The position numbers and the translations under genes were made by a program. This document shows positions 10,877 through 22,200 of a stretch of 60,608 bases of DNA, piece after piece. Below the pieces are notes generated by a model, which made no database searches, had not been told where the DNA came from, and saw only the letters and a program-made list of their open reading frames with translations. The DNA comes from Rhodococcoides kyotonense (GTDB taxonomy: Bacteria > Actinomycetota > Actinomycetes > Mycobacteriales > Mycobacteriaceae). Position 1 is the stretch's first letter. Every line of letters begins with the position of its first letter. Location: positions 17,647-78,254 of the forward strand of contig NZ_LVHI01000018.1 in NCBI RefSeq assembly GCF_001645385.1, given 5' to 3'.

Positions 10877-13800
10877 TCACCCGACGATTGCTTCGATCGT
10901 CTTTCCGGATAACACCGAGGCGAGCGGGATGCGACGATTCAGCACGGCGGTCAACACACCTGCGAGTGCGAGCGCGTCGAGCGAGCCGGCACCGAGGTCG
11001 AACAGATTGTCCTCCGCACGCACATCGGCGAGTCCCAACAGCTCGGACGTCGCCGCTACCGCTGCAGCCACGTCGGCGGTTCGATCACTTCGCGGTGACA
11101 GTTGCTCCACAGCCGTCGGGCTCGCCGGCCACGACCGAATGTCCAATGGACCGACTGCATGCGTCACCGAACGCAACGCCGTGTCCGGATCGGACCCGAA
11201 CACCGACAGGACTCGTTCCAACGACTGCAGCAACTCATGCGCGACCTCGTCCGGAACCACTTCCCGCATGTATTCCAGCCGAATGTTCAACTCCTCGCCG
11301 AGGGTTACGCGCAACGTCACCGGGTAGTGGGTGGACTCGGCGAACGTCATGCCCAGAACGGTCAGCCCGTCGATCGACGCAGCCTGTTCGGCGATCCCCG
11401 CCCCGTCGACCGGGTAGGACTCGAACACAGTCAAGGTGTCGAACTTCGCACCCGCGCCGACGCGGCGCGTGATGTCCGCGAGTCCGACGTGGTGGTGTTC
11501 CAGCAACTCGACCTGTTCGCGCTGGAGACGCTCGAGGAAGGATGCGACTGTGGCGTCGGGTTCGAGATGCACGCGGACCGGAATGGTGTTGATGAACAAC
11601 CCCACCATGCCTTCGACCCCGTTGATCTCGGCAGGTCGGCCGGAGACCGTCGCACCGAAGACCACGTCGGTGCGGTCGAGCGTGCGGGCAAGGAGTATCG
11701 CCCAGGCTGCTTGGACCAGAGTATTCATGGTGACCTGTAACCGGGCTGCCGTTGCCGTCAGCGCCGACGTTTCGTCCGGCCCGAGGGTCAGAGACTTCGG
11801 CTCGGCCCATTCCCCGACCACAACCCTTTCGCGACCTGCTACGAACGTCGGTTCCTGGACTTCGGCCATCGCGGCGGACCATACGTCCAACGACTCGGTG
11901 ATGTCGCGCGCGCCGAGCCAGGATAGATAAGACCTGTACGACTTCGGGCGAGGCAGGAGTCCATCGTCACCGCGCAGCGCGTACAGCGCCAGAATTTCCT
12001 GAAGCAGGATCGGCATCGACCACCCGTCGAGCACGATGTGGTGGTCGGTGACGATGAGCCTGAATTCGTTGCGCGACAACCGTATTACGGTGAACCGCAG
12101 CAGCGGGCCACCGACGAGATCGAACCGAGTGGACCGGTCTTCCTCGATCGCGGCCTGCAATCGACGGTGTCTGTCGGCCTCGGTTTCAGCCGACAGATCC
12201 AGTTCGTTCCACCCGATGCTGGCACGTGACCGCACGAGTTGCGCCGACCGGCCGTCCTCGGCTTGAACGAACACGGTTCGGAGGCCGTCGTGACGAGCCA
12301 CTGCCGCCTCCGCGGCGCTGCGTAAGCGCGAGGCATCGAGGTCTCCGCCGAGTGTCAGGACGATCTGCGGCATGTAGACGTCCGGAGACGAGCCTGCCGC
12401 GAGCGCATGGAACTGCAGTCCTTGCTGCAGCGGCGTGAGCGGCCAGATGTCTTCGACGTCGCCGTAAGCCGCTTCCCACCGGTCGATGTCGGCCTGGGAC
12501 ACGGACACGAGTGGGACGTCGGATGGTGTCAGCCCGCCGGCCCCTGCCGAGACCGAATAGGTTGCGACAGCGTCGAGCGCATCCACCCACAGCTGCGCGA
12601 GTTCGTCGACGTCTTCGCGTGCAATGGTCCTCGACGCGAAGGCGAAACTCGCTTCGAGCTGCTCGCCGCTCGGGGTGTTCGTCACCAGAGCATTCACGTC
12701 GACGAGTGCTACCGCCGCGAGATCGTCTGCGGGGGCGTCGATGTCGCCCATATCGCCTGCGGGTACCCACCCGATCTCCACGCCGGCGGGAATCTCGCCG
12801 GTACCTGCCCCGACTCGTCCGAGGTAGTTGAACCCGATCTGCGGCTGTGGTCGCCCCTGGAGAGCGGCAGCCGTAACGGTGTCCAGGTGACGTAACAAGC
12901 CGAACCCGATGCCTTTGTCGGGAATCCGGGCAAGGTTCTCCTTGACTATTTTGAGAGCTGCACCTGCACCGGCGCCCGCCCCGAACGCATCGACGAGGTC
13001 GATTCCGGAGAGGTCGAGCGCGACTGGGAACACCGTGGTGAACCAGCCGACGGTGCGCGACAGGTCTGCGCCCGGCACGACGTCCTCTTCACGGCCGTGT
13101 CCTTCGAGGCTCACGAGGGTGGCGGGCGCGTCGATTCCGCGTCGCCGCCGCAGCTCGGTCACCGCCATCGCGAGTGCGGTGAGCAGCACGTCGTTGACTC
13201 CACCCCGGACGATTGCCGGGGCCGTCGTCAGCAACGTGTCGGTCACCTCGGACGGCACCGATACGGAGACCGACTCCATCGTCGAACGCGTGTCGATCGT
13301 CGGGTCGAACGCTCGGCTGCCGAGCAGAGGATCGGGCGTGTCCACAACGGATTGCCAGAAGTCGAGTTCGGAGCGCCGCGGGGCCGACGCGGCCTCTTCA
13401 CGGATCGCGTGAGCCCATGTTCGCATGGAGGTCCCGACCGGCGCCAAGGTCACTGGGCCACCGGCCGAGTGCTGCGCCCATGCCGTCACGAAATCAGGGA
13501 CGAGAATGCGCCACGAAACTCCGTCCACGACGAGATGGTGAGCGACGACGAGGATTCGCCCCGCCCTGGTGGGGCCGAAGTCGATCCACACGAATCGAAG
13601 AACCGCGCCCGACGAGGGATCCAGTTGGCCGAGCGCACGGTCGAGCATCGTCGACCCTGCTTCGGCGACGGCCGACGGCGATGCGTCCGGCGCACAGTCG
13701 ACTCGGAGCACGAGAGTGTCGACATCCACCGATCCGGGTGGCGCTACTTCGATCACGCGTTCGTCCAGGTCCAATCGCGATCGCAGCATGTCGTGGTGGT

Positions 13801-16800
13801 TCACGACGTGAGCTATCGTCGCGACGATTCCGTCCCGGTCGATCCCGGTCGGCAGCTCCAGTGCCACCGACTGGGTGAACCTGCCGTAATCGGTTCCGCG
13901 CTGGATCATGGCTTCCACGATCGGGGTCGTCGGCATCGTTCCGACACCACCACCCTCGATCTCGGAAAGCACTACGGCGTCCTGGGTGGACCACGAGGCC
14001 ACCTGAGACAGTTGTCCGACGGTCTTCGCTTCGAAGACGTCACGTGGACGGAACGCGAGACCACGGGCTTGCGCCCTGGACACCAGCTGAATCGACATGA
14101 TGCTGTCGCCGCCCATCGCGAAGAACGAATCGTCGAGACCGATCCGCTCGCGTCCGAGTACCTCCGCGAAGAGGGCAACGAGCACACGCTCGATGTCGGT
14201 TTCAGGCGCTCGATAGGACTGTGACGCAACGTAACTCGGAGCTGGAAGCGCACGCCGGTCCAGTTTTCCGCTGGCGTTGGAGGGCAATTTCTCCAGCACC
14301 ATGAACCGGGTGGGGATCATGTATCCAGGCAAGTTCGTGCTCAGATGTTCGCGCAGTGCATCCTCGTCGACGATGTGTCCTTCGGCAGGCACGACATACC
14401 CGACGAGAACGCCTGACACGACCGACGCCGCCGCAGCGCTGACACTTGCATCGGCCCGCAATGCTGACTCGATCTCACCCAGCTCGACTCTGAGTCCGTT
14501 GACCTTCACCTGTGCGTCACTCCTGCCGACGTAGACCAGCGATCCGTCCCGACGACGGCGCACCAGGTCTCCGGTCCGGTACAGACGTGAACCGCCGCCG
14601 ACGAACGGGTCGGCCACGAACCGCTCGGACGTGAGGTCGGGACGGGACATGTAACCGCGCGCCAGCTGGTCTCCCCCGACGTAGAGCTCCCCGACTACTG
14701 ACACCGGCACCTCGTTCAAGCCACCGTCGAGGACATACAAGCGCGCTCCGAACACCGGTGTGCCGATAGGAACGACCGACACGTCGGACGGTCCGCTCGC
14801 CGCGTGGGTGACTTGGACCGTCGTCTCGGTCGGTCCGTACACGTTGTGTACGTCCGCGCCGCTGAGCGCCCGAATATCGGATGCCAAGGCTGCGTCGAGT
14901 TGCTCGCCACCCACCAGAACGGCTCGAAGCGTGCGCAGTTCGTCGGCAATCGCGACCTCTGCCATCAATGCCAACACCGACGGAACGAACTGCGCAATCG
15001 TGATGCGTTCGGCTGCAATCAGATTCGCCATGTACCGAGGATCGCGATGCCCCTCCGGGTCGGCGAGCACCAGACGAGCCCCGGTACTCAGCGGGAGCAA
15101 CAGCTCCCACACCGACGCGTCGAATCCAGCCGCGGTCTTCTGCAGGACCGCATCGGTCGGACCGACCTCGAACTCCGAGGCCAACCACTGGAGTTGTCCG
15201 ACGATCGCACGATGCGACACCGACACACCCTTCGGCCTACCCGTCGATCCCGAGGTGAATATGGTGTACGCGACGTTGTCCGGCCGCAGCCTCGCCGAAT
15301 CCGGCCGGTTACCGTCTGCATCGGCAGCAAGGGCGTCGAGGCGAACCAGCGGAACTCCCGACGTCGGGAAGTCGTCGTCCGCGCCGAGGACGATGACCGG
15401 CTCCACGATGTCCAGGACGTAGGCAATTCGGTCGTGCGGCCACGACGGATCCAGCGGGACGTACGCTCCGCCCGCGCGCAACACAGCGTATATGCCTGTG
15501 AGCATGTCCAACGATCGCGTCGCGACCACTGCGACCGCAGTCTCGGGTCCCACACCCAAGCTCACCAGATGATGCGCAGCCGCGTCGACCCGGCGACCGA
15601 ATTCTGCGTAGTTCAGCGTCGTGTCACCGAAGGTGACCGCTGGTGCATTCGGAGTCGTCTCCACGAATCGGTCGAATGCATCGAGAACGGTCTCGTCGGT
15701 CCGAGCGACGTCGGTGGCGTTCCACCGTGCAAGATCGGAGATCTCCCCGGAGCTACGTAGATCGAGATCGCGGACACGACGCTCGGGGTCGTCGACGACG
15801 AGTCGCAGCACGCCGACGAAACGCTCGGCAAGCGCGGCGACAGTTGTTTCGTCGAACAGATCGGTCGCGTACACGATTGTGCCGCCGATAGCGCCGCCGT
15901 CGGTTGACGGCGTCAACGTCAGTGCGAGATCGAACTTGGCCGAGGTCGAGTCGTAATCGACGGCGCCGACCCGTAATCCGGGCAGCTGGAGTTCCGAGCT
16001 CTCCAGGTTCTGCATGGTGAGCATGACCTGAAAGAGCGGGGTGTGTGCGGTCGAGCGCGGTGGATCGAGGATCTCGACCAATCGCTCGAACGGAACGTCT
16101 GCGTGTGCAAAGGCATCGAGCGCCGTAGTGCGAGCCTCGTCGATCAGCTCCGCCAGAGATCGTGCGTCGGCAACGTCGCTCCGTAGGACAAGGGTGTTGA
16201 CGAACATTCCGACGAGTTCGTCGAGCGCCTCCTCACCCCGTCCGGCGACCGCCGTGCCGATCGCGATGTCCGAGGTCCCCGACGTCTTGGCCAGCACGAT
16301 CGCCAGAGCCGCAGACGTGACCATGAACAGCGTCGCGTCTCGGCTGCGAGCAAGCTCGTGCAGTCGGGTTGCCAGTTCCGCCTCGACGACGAAGGTATGC
16401 GCGGCGCCCGCGTCGCTCGCTTCGGTCGGCCGCGGTCGATCCGTCGGCAGTTCGAGCACCTCGGGCAATCCCGCAAGTTGATTCGACCAGTAGGAAAGCT
16501 GCTGCGCGAGAACCGATGTCGGGTCGTCTTCGCTACCGAGAGCCTCTCGCTGCCAGAGCGCGAAGTCTGCGTACTGCACTTCCAACGAGGGAAGACCGTT
16601 TTCGTCACCGGACATGCGAGCCGCATACGCCGTCATCAGGTCGCGCGTCAGCGGGCCGATGGAAAAACCGTCGACTGCGATGTGGTGCGCGACGAGAACC
16701 AGAACAGCGTCATCCGTGCCGAGAGTGAAAAGCGAAGCCCGAAAGGGGATCTCGGCCGTGACATCGAACCCACGCGCGATGAAGTCGGTGATACGTGCAA

Positions 16801-18943
16801 TCAGATCGCTTTCGCTCGCCGATTGGATGTCGAGTCCGTTGGGCACCTCGGACGGGGACAAGATCTTCTGATATCCCGTGCCGTCGTGCTCCGGATACAC
16901 GGTGCGGAGAACTTCATGTCGGACGACGAGGTCTGCGATCGCCGCTTCGAGCGCCGGCCGATCGAGGTCGCCGGTGAGTCGAATCGCGATGGGAACGTTG
17001 TACGCGAGGGACGATTCGTCGAATCGGTTCAGGAACCACATCCTTTGCTGCGCGTACGACAGCGGAATACGGTCGGGCCTCGGCCGGGCAGTCAGTTCGA
17101 CGCGGGCGCCCCCGTCCAGTCGATCCACGATGGCTGCCAGCCCACGTACGGTCGAATCCGCGAACACTTCCCGCGCCCCGACTTTCAGATCGAGCGCTGC
17201 CCCGATTCGTGCAGCCAATCGAGTTGCCGACAGCGAGTTCCCGCCGAGTTCGAAGAAGTCGTCGTCGAGTCCGACGCGGTCCGCTCCGAGTATCTCGGCG
17301 AACACCGTCGCGACGGCACGTTCGGTGTCCGTCTCGGGTGCCCGATACTGCCGTGTCAGGAACTCGGGGTCCGGCAGTTCGTCACGATCGAGTTTGCCCG
17401 ATGGCGTGAGAGGCACGGCATCGATGATCATGATCGACGACGGAATCATGTGCTTGGGCAACGATTTTGCGGCGAAAGACGCCAGTTCTTCGGGCCTTGG
17501 CTCGGCGCCTGCAGCCGCCCGAACGTACGACACGAGAACGGTGTCTCCGGCGGGCCCGTCCTGGCCGACGGTGACGGCGAAAGCGACAGAGGGATGCGCG
17601 GTGAGCACGGTGTCGACTTCACCGAGTTCGATGCGGAATCCGCGCACCTTGACCTGCGAGTCGTTTCGCGCCACGTACTCCAACGAACCCGACGAATTTC
17701 GTCGCACCATATCCCCGGTGCGATACATCCGTGTGCCGCGCAGTTGGCTGTTGTCGGGGCTGTCCGCGAACGGGTTCGGAACGAACCTCGTGGACGTGAG
17801 CGCTTGCTTGCCGTGATAACCCCGGGCGACACCCGCGCCGCCGAGGTACAGCTCGCCTGCCACACCCGTCGGAACGGGTCTCAGACGCTGATCGAGTACG
17901 TATGCGTGACTCCCGGCTATCGCGTCACCGATCGTGATCGCGTCGCCAGGTGTGAGCGGCGACGACATCGTGCTGACGACCGTCGCCTCGGTGGGTCCAT
18001 AGACGTCGAGGAATCGACGGTCAGCTCCCCACTTCGCGAGAAGCTCGGGCGGAACGCTTTCCCCACCGACGGAGACGGTCTCGAGCGAATCGAGGCCGGA
18101 CGGATCCACGGAGGCCAGGGCGGCCGGCGTTACGAAAGCGTGCGTCACCTTGTTGTCGTGCAGGAATCGACCGAGCTCGTCGCCGCCGTAGAGATCGCTC
18201 GGTGCGATGACCATCGTCGAGCCGGCGGCGATCGCCAGCAGCAGTTCGAGGATGGACGCGTCGAAGCTCGGTGACGCGAAATGCAGCGTCCGAGCCGACG
18301 GCGTCAGTTCGTACCGGTCCATCTGTTCTGCGGCAAGGTCGGCGAGTCCCGAGTGCGTGACGGCCACTCCCTTGGGGATACCGGTCGAACCCGATGTGTA
18401 GATGAGGTACGCGAGGTTGTCGGTCCGTAGGGTCGCGACGCGGTCCGAGGCGAAGATCGTATCGTCGGCGACCGAGTCGAGCCGCTCCACGAAGTGGCTG
18501 TCGTCGATGACGGTCCACTGGACCGCGCCCGGGAGATCTGCGCGATGCGTGGACGTAGTCACGCCGATCTGCGCGCCGGAATCGGTCAACATGTGCAACA
18601 CGCGGTCGGCCGGGTACGTAGGGTCGACGGGCACGAAAGCGGCTCCCGTCTTCGCGACCGACCACAGTGCGACGACGGACTCCACGGACCGCGTGATTGC
18701 GATGGCGACGATGTCCTCGGGACCGACACCCTCCGCGATCAGAACGCGGGCGATCTTGGACGACCGCCGGTCGAGCTCGCCGTAAGACACGGTGCGATCA
18801 CCGGACACCAAAGCGTCGGCGGTCGGATCGATCTCCACTGCCCCGCGGAGGAGTTGGGGTAACAGCGCCGTCGCGTTCCGCCGCACCCGCGTGCGGCTGG
18901 GCCGTGGACGTCGAGAACGTGAACGTTCGGAGCGATCGGTCAT
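10877..18943 (-). CDS. NRPS-4, nonribosomal peptide synthetase A-T-C-A-T-E-C-T*
   Basis: 2,688 residues, ATG at 18943, TGA at 10877. Domains: A1 (YTSGSTGIPKG near 182), T1 (Ser570), C1 (HHIAVDG at 753), A2 ([11 protein letters not shown] near 1229), T2 of the GGDS type that precedes epimerases (Ser1614), E ([11 protein letters not shown] at 1802), a C domain of the type that follows E (HHIVLDGWS at 2301), then an atypical carrier domain around Ser2654 (LFDLGAGSLDAL). Pocket residues: A1 DALFSGVVV (unassigned) and A2 DAWQLGVVQ (some likeness to Gln-type codes, weak). The second residue should be made D. The protein opens with A-T and no C, as loading modules do, but its start is also like those of NRPS-3 and NRPS-5. 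The last C has no A on this protein; NRPS-5 begins with A-T and could complete the module. AGGTG lies 10 bases before the ATG. Confidence 0.97.
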   Translation of the reverse strand: MTDRSERSRSRRPRPSRTRVRRNATALLPQLLRGAVEIDPTADALVSGDRTVSYGELDRRSSKIARVLIAEGVGPEDIVAIAITRSVESVVALWSVAKTGAAFVPVDPTYPADRVLHMLTDSGAQIGVTTSTHRADLPGAVQWTVIDDSHFVERLDSVADDTIFASDRVATLRTDNLAYLIYTSGSTGIPKGVAVTHSGLADLAAEQMDRYELTPSARTLHFASPSFDASILELLLAIAAGSTMVIAPSDLYGGDELGRFLHDNKVTHAFVTPAALASVDPSGLDSLETVSVGGESVPPELLAKWGADRRFLDVYGPTEATVVSTMSSPLTPGDAITIGDAIAGSHAYVLDQRLRPVPTGVAGELYLGGAGVARGYHGKQALTSTRFVPNPFADSPDNSQLRGTRMYRTGDMVRRNSSGSLEYVARNDSQVKVRGFRIELGEVDTVLTAHPSVAFAVTVGQDGPAGDTVLVSYVRAAAGAEPRPEELASFAAKSLPKHMIPSSIMIIDAVPLTPSGKLDRDELPDPEFLTRQYRAPETDTERAVATVFAEILGADRVGLDDDFFELGGNSLSATRLAARIGAALDLKVGAREVFADSTVRGLAAIVDRLDGGARVELTARPRPDRIPLSYAQQRMWFLNRFDESSLAYNVPIAIRLTGDLDRPALEAAIADLVVRHEVLRTVYPEHDGTGYQKILSPSEVPNGLDIQSASESDLIARITDFIARGFDVTAEIPFRASLFTLGTDDAVLVLVAHHIAVDGFSIGPLTRDLMTAYAARMSGDENGLPSLEVQYADFALWQREALGSEDDPTSVLAQQLSYWSNQLAGLPEVLELPTDRPRPTEASDAGAAHTFVVEAELATRLHELARSRDATLFMVTSAALAIVLAKTSGTSDIAIGTAVAGRGEEALDELVGMFVNTLVLRSDVADARSLAELIDEARTTALDAFAHADVPFERLVEILDPPRSTAHTPLFQVMLTMQNLESSELQLPGLRVGAVDYDSTSAKFDLALTLTPSTDGGAIGGTIVYATDLFDETTVAALAERFVGVLRLVVDDPERRVRDLDLRSSGEISDLARWNATDVARTDETVLDAFDRFVETTPNAPAVTFGDTTLNYAEFGRRVDAAAHHLVSLGVGPETAVAVVATRSLDMLTGIYAVLRAGGAYVPLDPSWPHDRIAYVLDIVEPVIVLGADDDFPTSGVPLVRLDALAADADGNRPDSARLRPDNVAYTIFTSGSTGRPKGVSVSHRAIVGQLQWLASEFEVGPTDAVLQKTAAGFDASVWELLLPLSTGARLVLADPEGHRDPRYMANLIAAERITIAQFVPSVLALMAEVAIADELRTLRAVLVGGEQLDAALASDIRALSGADVHNVYGPTETTVQVTHAASGPSDVSVVPIGTPVFGARLYVLDGGLNEVPVSVVGELYVGGDQLARGYMSRPDLTSERFVADPFVGGGSRLYRTGDLVRRRRDGSLVYVGRSDAQVKVNGLRVELGEIESALRADASVSAAAASVVSGVLVGYVVPAEGHIVDEDALREHLSTNLPGYMIPTRFMVLEKLPSNASGKLDRRALPAPSYVASQSYRAPETDIERVLVALFAEVLGRERIGLDDSFFAMGGDSIMSIQLVSRAQARGLAFRPRDVFEAKTVGQLSQVASWSTQDAVVLSEIEGGGVGTMPTTPIVEAMIQRGTDYGRFTQSVALELPTGIDRDGIVATIAHVVNHHDMLRSRLDLDERVIEVAPPGSVDVDTLVLRVDCAPDASPSAVAEAGSTMLDRALGQLDPSSGAVLRFVWIDFGPTRAGRILVVAHHLVVDGVSWRILVPDFVTAWAQHSAGGPVTLAPVGTSMRTWAHAIREEAASAPRRSELDFWQSVVDTPDPLLGSRAFDPTIDTRSTMESVSVSVPSEVTDTLLTTAPAIVRGGVNDVLLTALAMAVTELRRRRGIDAPATLVSLEGHGREEDVVPGADLSRTVGWFTTVFPVALDLSGIDLVDAFGAGAGAGAALKIVKENLARIPDKGIGFGLLRHLDTVTAAALQGRPQPQIGFNYLGRVGAGTGEIPAGVEIGWVPAGDMGDIDAPADDLAAVALVDVNALVTNTPSGEQLEASFAFASRTIAREDVDELAQLWVDALDAVATYSVSAGAGGLTPSDVPLVSVSQADIDRWEAAYGDVEDIWPLTPLQQGLQFHALAAGSSPDVYMPQIVLTLGGDLDASRLRSAAEAAVARHDGLRTVFVQAEDGRSAQLVRSRASIGWNELDLSAETEADRHRRLQAAIEEDRSTRFDLVGGPLLRFTVIRLSRNEFRLIVTDHHIVLDGWSMPILLQEILALYALRGDDGLLPRPKSYRSYLSWLGARDITESLDVWSAAMAEVQEPTFVAGRERVVVGEWAEPKSLTLGPDETSALTATAARLQVTMNTLVQAAWAILLARTLDRTDVVFGATVSGRPAEINGVEGMVGLFINTIPVRVHLEPDATVASFLERLQREQVELLEHHHVGLADITRRVGAGAKFDTLTVFESYPVDGAGIAEQAASIDGLTVLGMTFAESTHYPVTLRVTLGEELNIRLEYMREVVPDEVAHELLQSLERVLSVFGSDPDTALRSVTHAVGPLDIRSWPASPTAVEQLSPRSDRTADVAAAVAATSELLGLADVRAEDNLFDLGAGSLDALALAGVLTAVLNRRIPLASVLSGKTIEAIVG
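10880..11062 (-). other. Atypical C-terminal carrier-like domain (T*) of NRPS-4
   Basis: The last ~61 residues follow the final C domain directly, with no A domain between. The core reads DNLFDLGAGSLDALALAG against the usual [17 protein letters not shown], so the phosphopantetheine-accepting Ser2654 is kept but the GGNS context is lost. It may be a true carrier, a decayed one, or a docking element facing the NRPS-5 A domain. Confidence 0.65.
12530..13965 (-). other. Epimerization domain in NRPS-4
   Basis: It follows a GGDS carrier and begins at GVGTMPTTP. It carries [11 protein letters not shown] and the later E motifs EGHGRE, RTVGWFT and NYLGR, and ends before LTPSDVPL, where the next C domain starts. 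It acts on the A2-loaded residue and predicts a D-residue at this position. Confidence 0.92.
18878..18943 (-). other. Arg-rich N-terminal tail of NRPS-4
   Basis: Residues 1-22 contain ten Arg (for example SRSRRPRPSRTRVRR) ahead of the A-domain start at LLPQLLRGAVEIDPTADAL. Similar tails precede the A domains of NRPS-3 and NRPS-5. A docking role is inferred. Confidence 0.6.
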
Positions 18944-19228
18944 GCGGTCGTGACACCTTGCCGAGCTGAGTAGTACATCTCGTCATTGTCCACGGCATTC
19001 CTGCGCACTTCGTTCATCGCCCCTCGAGATCGGTCTTCACCACCGTCGATCACGGCAGCCTGGCCGACTCGGCCCTGCTGCCGAGCCCGTACAGGGTATT
19101 CGAACCAATCGTCCCGCCGGACGGCACGACGAGAAGTCAGTTACCGATCACAGACGTTCGTTCGCAACCCGAAACAGTATCGGCTCCTGTTCGACGTCCG
19201 TTACCCGCGAGTAGCTCGTAAGCCTCGT
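18944..19228. other. Intergenic region between NRPS-3 and NRPS-4 (285 bases)
   Basis: No gene is recognised. A short GC stem (CGTCC-CGCC-GGACG, 19110-19123) lacks a T-run, so it is a poor terminator candidate. A -10-like GACAAT (18985-18990, minus strand) lies 41 bases before the NRPS-4 ATG, without a clear -35. An AGGTG ribosome-binding site is at 18954-18958. Confidence 0.45.
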
Positions 19229-22200
19229 TCAGTGGCGCAGCGCACGTCCGATCACGTCCATGGCAAGGGGCGACAACATGTCGGCGTGTGTGACAGGCGC
19301 AACGAGCTCCAGCACGGCATCCGACACGTAGGGACCCCAGGTCGCAACGGTGTCGTGGTCGTCCGAACGATCGATGCCTGCCCTGACGACCGTGACACGG
19401 CCCGAGAACACGCCGGGTTCGTAGGCGTTGATCGAATCGGGCGACGACGACGCGGCCGCGAACATGCGCGAGATCCGATCCTCGTCCAGTGCGATGACAT
19501 CGTCGGGCAGGATCGACATGAGCGCACGAACGATTGCATTGTTCGGCGACGTCACCGCGACGTCGGGGTCGAGAGCGACGCCGGCCGCCGTCAGTAGCGC
19601 CCGCACCTCCGAGTCGAACGCGGACGCGTCGACACGTGTGAACGAGTCCAACAGTGTCAACGCCTCGACGGTACGACCTCGACGCTGTAGCTCCACGCCG
19701 ACGGCGTGTGCGAGTACACCTCCCAGCGACCAGCCCAGTAGAGATACAGGACCGTTCGGTCTCGTCCTTTCGATCTCCGATGCATAACGTGCTGCCAGAT
19801 CGACGATCGATCGAGCGTCGAAGTCCGGCTCCCGCAACGCCGGCGTCTGCACTCCGTACACCGGCACGTCGGCATCCATGATTCGAAGAAGAGGCACGTA
19901 TCCCCATGCGAGACCCAGCATCGGGTGGATGCAGAATACCGGAGTTCCGCTACCCGATGCGCGCAGCGCGACGATGACGTCCAACGAACGATCGTGATCG
20001 ACAACGTCGCCGGCACCGATTCTCGCCGCCAGTCCCTCCACGGTCCTCGACTCCAGAATCCACTGCACCATGACCTTTCGGCCGGTTCGTCGACGTAACG
20101 CCGAGACCACCTGCGTGGCCGCAAGAGAGTCGCCGCCCAGTTCCACGAAGTCCTCGCCGAGACCGACCCGCTCGACCGACAACGTTTCCGCGAACACTGT
20201 CGCGACGAGCCGTTCGAGATCGGTCGTCGGTTCGACGAAGACCCGAGTGCCGATCTCCGGCGCCGGTAGCGCGTCCACGTCGAGCTTGCCCGATCCGGTC
20301 AGCGGCATCTCGTCGAGCCGAACGATCGCGAGGGGAATCATGTGTGCGGGAAGCGTCTGCCTCAGCTGCGCGCGTAGTTCCCCGACCGTCGCCGTGCTCG
20401 ACGGCGAGCACACGACGTAGGAAGCGAGGTACGGCCTGTCGTCGTCGTGACGCACAGTCGTCACCGCGTAGTCGACGCCCGGAATCGCCGTCAGTGCCGC
20501 ATCGATCTCACCCGGCTCGATTCGGAACCCACGGATCTTGACCTGGGCGTCGCTTCTTCCGACGTAGCGCAGTGCACCGTCTCGCCACCGCGCACGGTCT
20601 CCGGTCCGGTACAAGCGACCACCTTCGCCGAACGGATCGGCAACGAACGCCGCCGCCGTTCGTCCGGGTAGCGCCGCGTAGCCACGCGCCAGCCCTCGAC
20701 CGGCGAAGTAGACCTCGCCGACGACTCCATCCGGGACAGGCCGTAGACATGAGTCGAGGACGAACGCCTGCACACCGTGAATCGGGCCGCCGATGGTGAT
20801 CGGTTCGCGTGCGGTCAACGGGTTACTGATGGTCGTGGCGACCGTCGCCTCGGTGGGTCCGTAGGCGTTGAGGAACCGCCGGCCCGGTGCCCATCTCTCG
20901 AGAAGCTCGGGCGGCCACGCCTCACCACCGACAGCGACGGTGCCAAGGTCGGGCAGCACGCCGGGATCCATCGTGGCGAGAGCGCCGGGCGTGACGAATG
21001 CATGCGTGACGCGGTGGGCCTGCACATACTCCGTGAGTTCGTCGCCGCCGACGATCGACGTCGGTACGACGACCATCGTCGCGCCGACCGGAGCCGCGAG
21101 CAACAGCTCGAGAACGGACGCGTCGAAACTCGGCGACGCGAAGTGGAGAGTCCGGCTGGTGGAGTCGGTGCCGAACTTCTCCCACTGTGCAGCAGCAAGA
21201 TTCGACAGTCCTGCGTGGGTGACCACGACACCCTTCGGCACACCGGTCGACCCCGATGTGTAGATGACGTACGCGGCGTGCGACGTCCGAACAGCCGACA
21301 GGCGGTCGTCGTCTGTCACGGGAGCAGCACTTACACGGTCGGTCTCGCGAACCGTAGCCCGATCGTCGAGGACAATCCATTCGGTCGACGACGGCAGCGC
21401 TTCGGCATCCTGCGCGACCGTGAGTCCCAGAACCGCGCCCGAATCGTCGATCATGTGTGCGATACGTGCCTGCGGGTAGGACGGGTCCACCGGGAGGAAC
21501 GCGGCACCGGACTTGGCGACGGCCCACACGGCGATCACCGACTCGAGGGAACGCCGGATTCCGACTGCGACGACGTCGTCGGGGCCGACACCCCTCCCGA
21601 CGATGACACGAGCGAGGCGATTCGACCGCTCGTCGAGATCTCGGTAAGTGAGAATGCGATCCTCGCACTCCACAGCCACCGCGTCGGGAGAAACAGTCGC
21701 GCCGCGAACGAGCATGTCCGACAGCACCATCGGGCCGACGTCCGGCGGCCCGGTGCGCGCGATCCGCTCGTGGTCCCTCGTGACGTCGACGTCGCCGACG
21801 AGCGAATCGGGGCGACTGACGACTGCTTCCAACACGCGGACATACCGCGACGCGAGGTCACCGATCGAGACCTCGTCGAACATACTGTGCGCGTACTTGA
21901 AGTCGAGATGTAGCACGTCCCCGGCGACGGCGACGATCGACAACGGGTAGTGGGTCGCATCGACCGTGTCGATCCCGACGACGGACATCCCGTCGATCGA
22001 GCTGGCCTGCTCGATCGCCGTGCGGTCGACAGGATAGGACTCGAACACCACCAAGGTGTCGAACAGCGTCCCGACATCGGTGAGCTGGTGGAGTTCGGCG
22101 AGCCCGACGTGGTGGTGATCGAGCAGACCCGCGGACGTCGCCTGCAACTCCTGCAGTACTGCCCTTACCGAGGACGTGCGTGGGAGTCGAACGCGAACGG

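Noticed and set aside
19110..19123. GC hairpin CGTCC-CGCC-GGACG as a terminator after NRPS-3
   Set aside because: It has only a 5-base stem with no T-run, and it is more than 100 bases from the stop codon.
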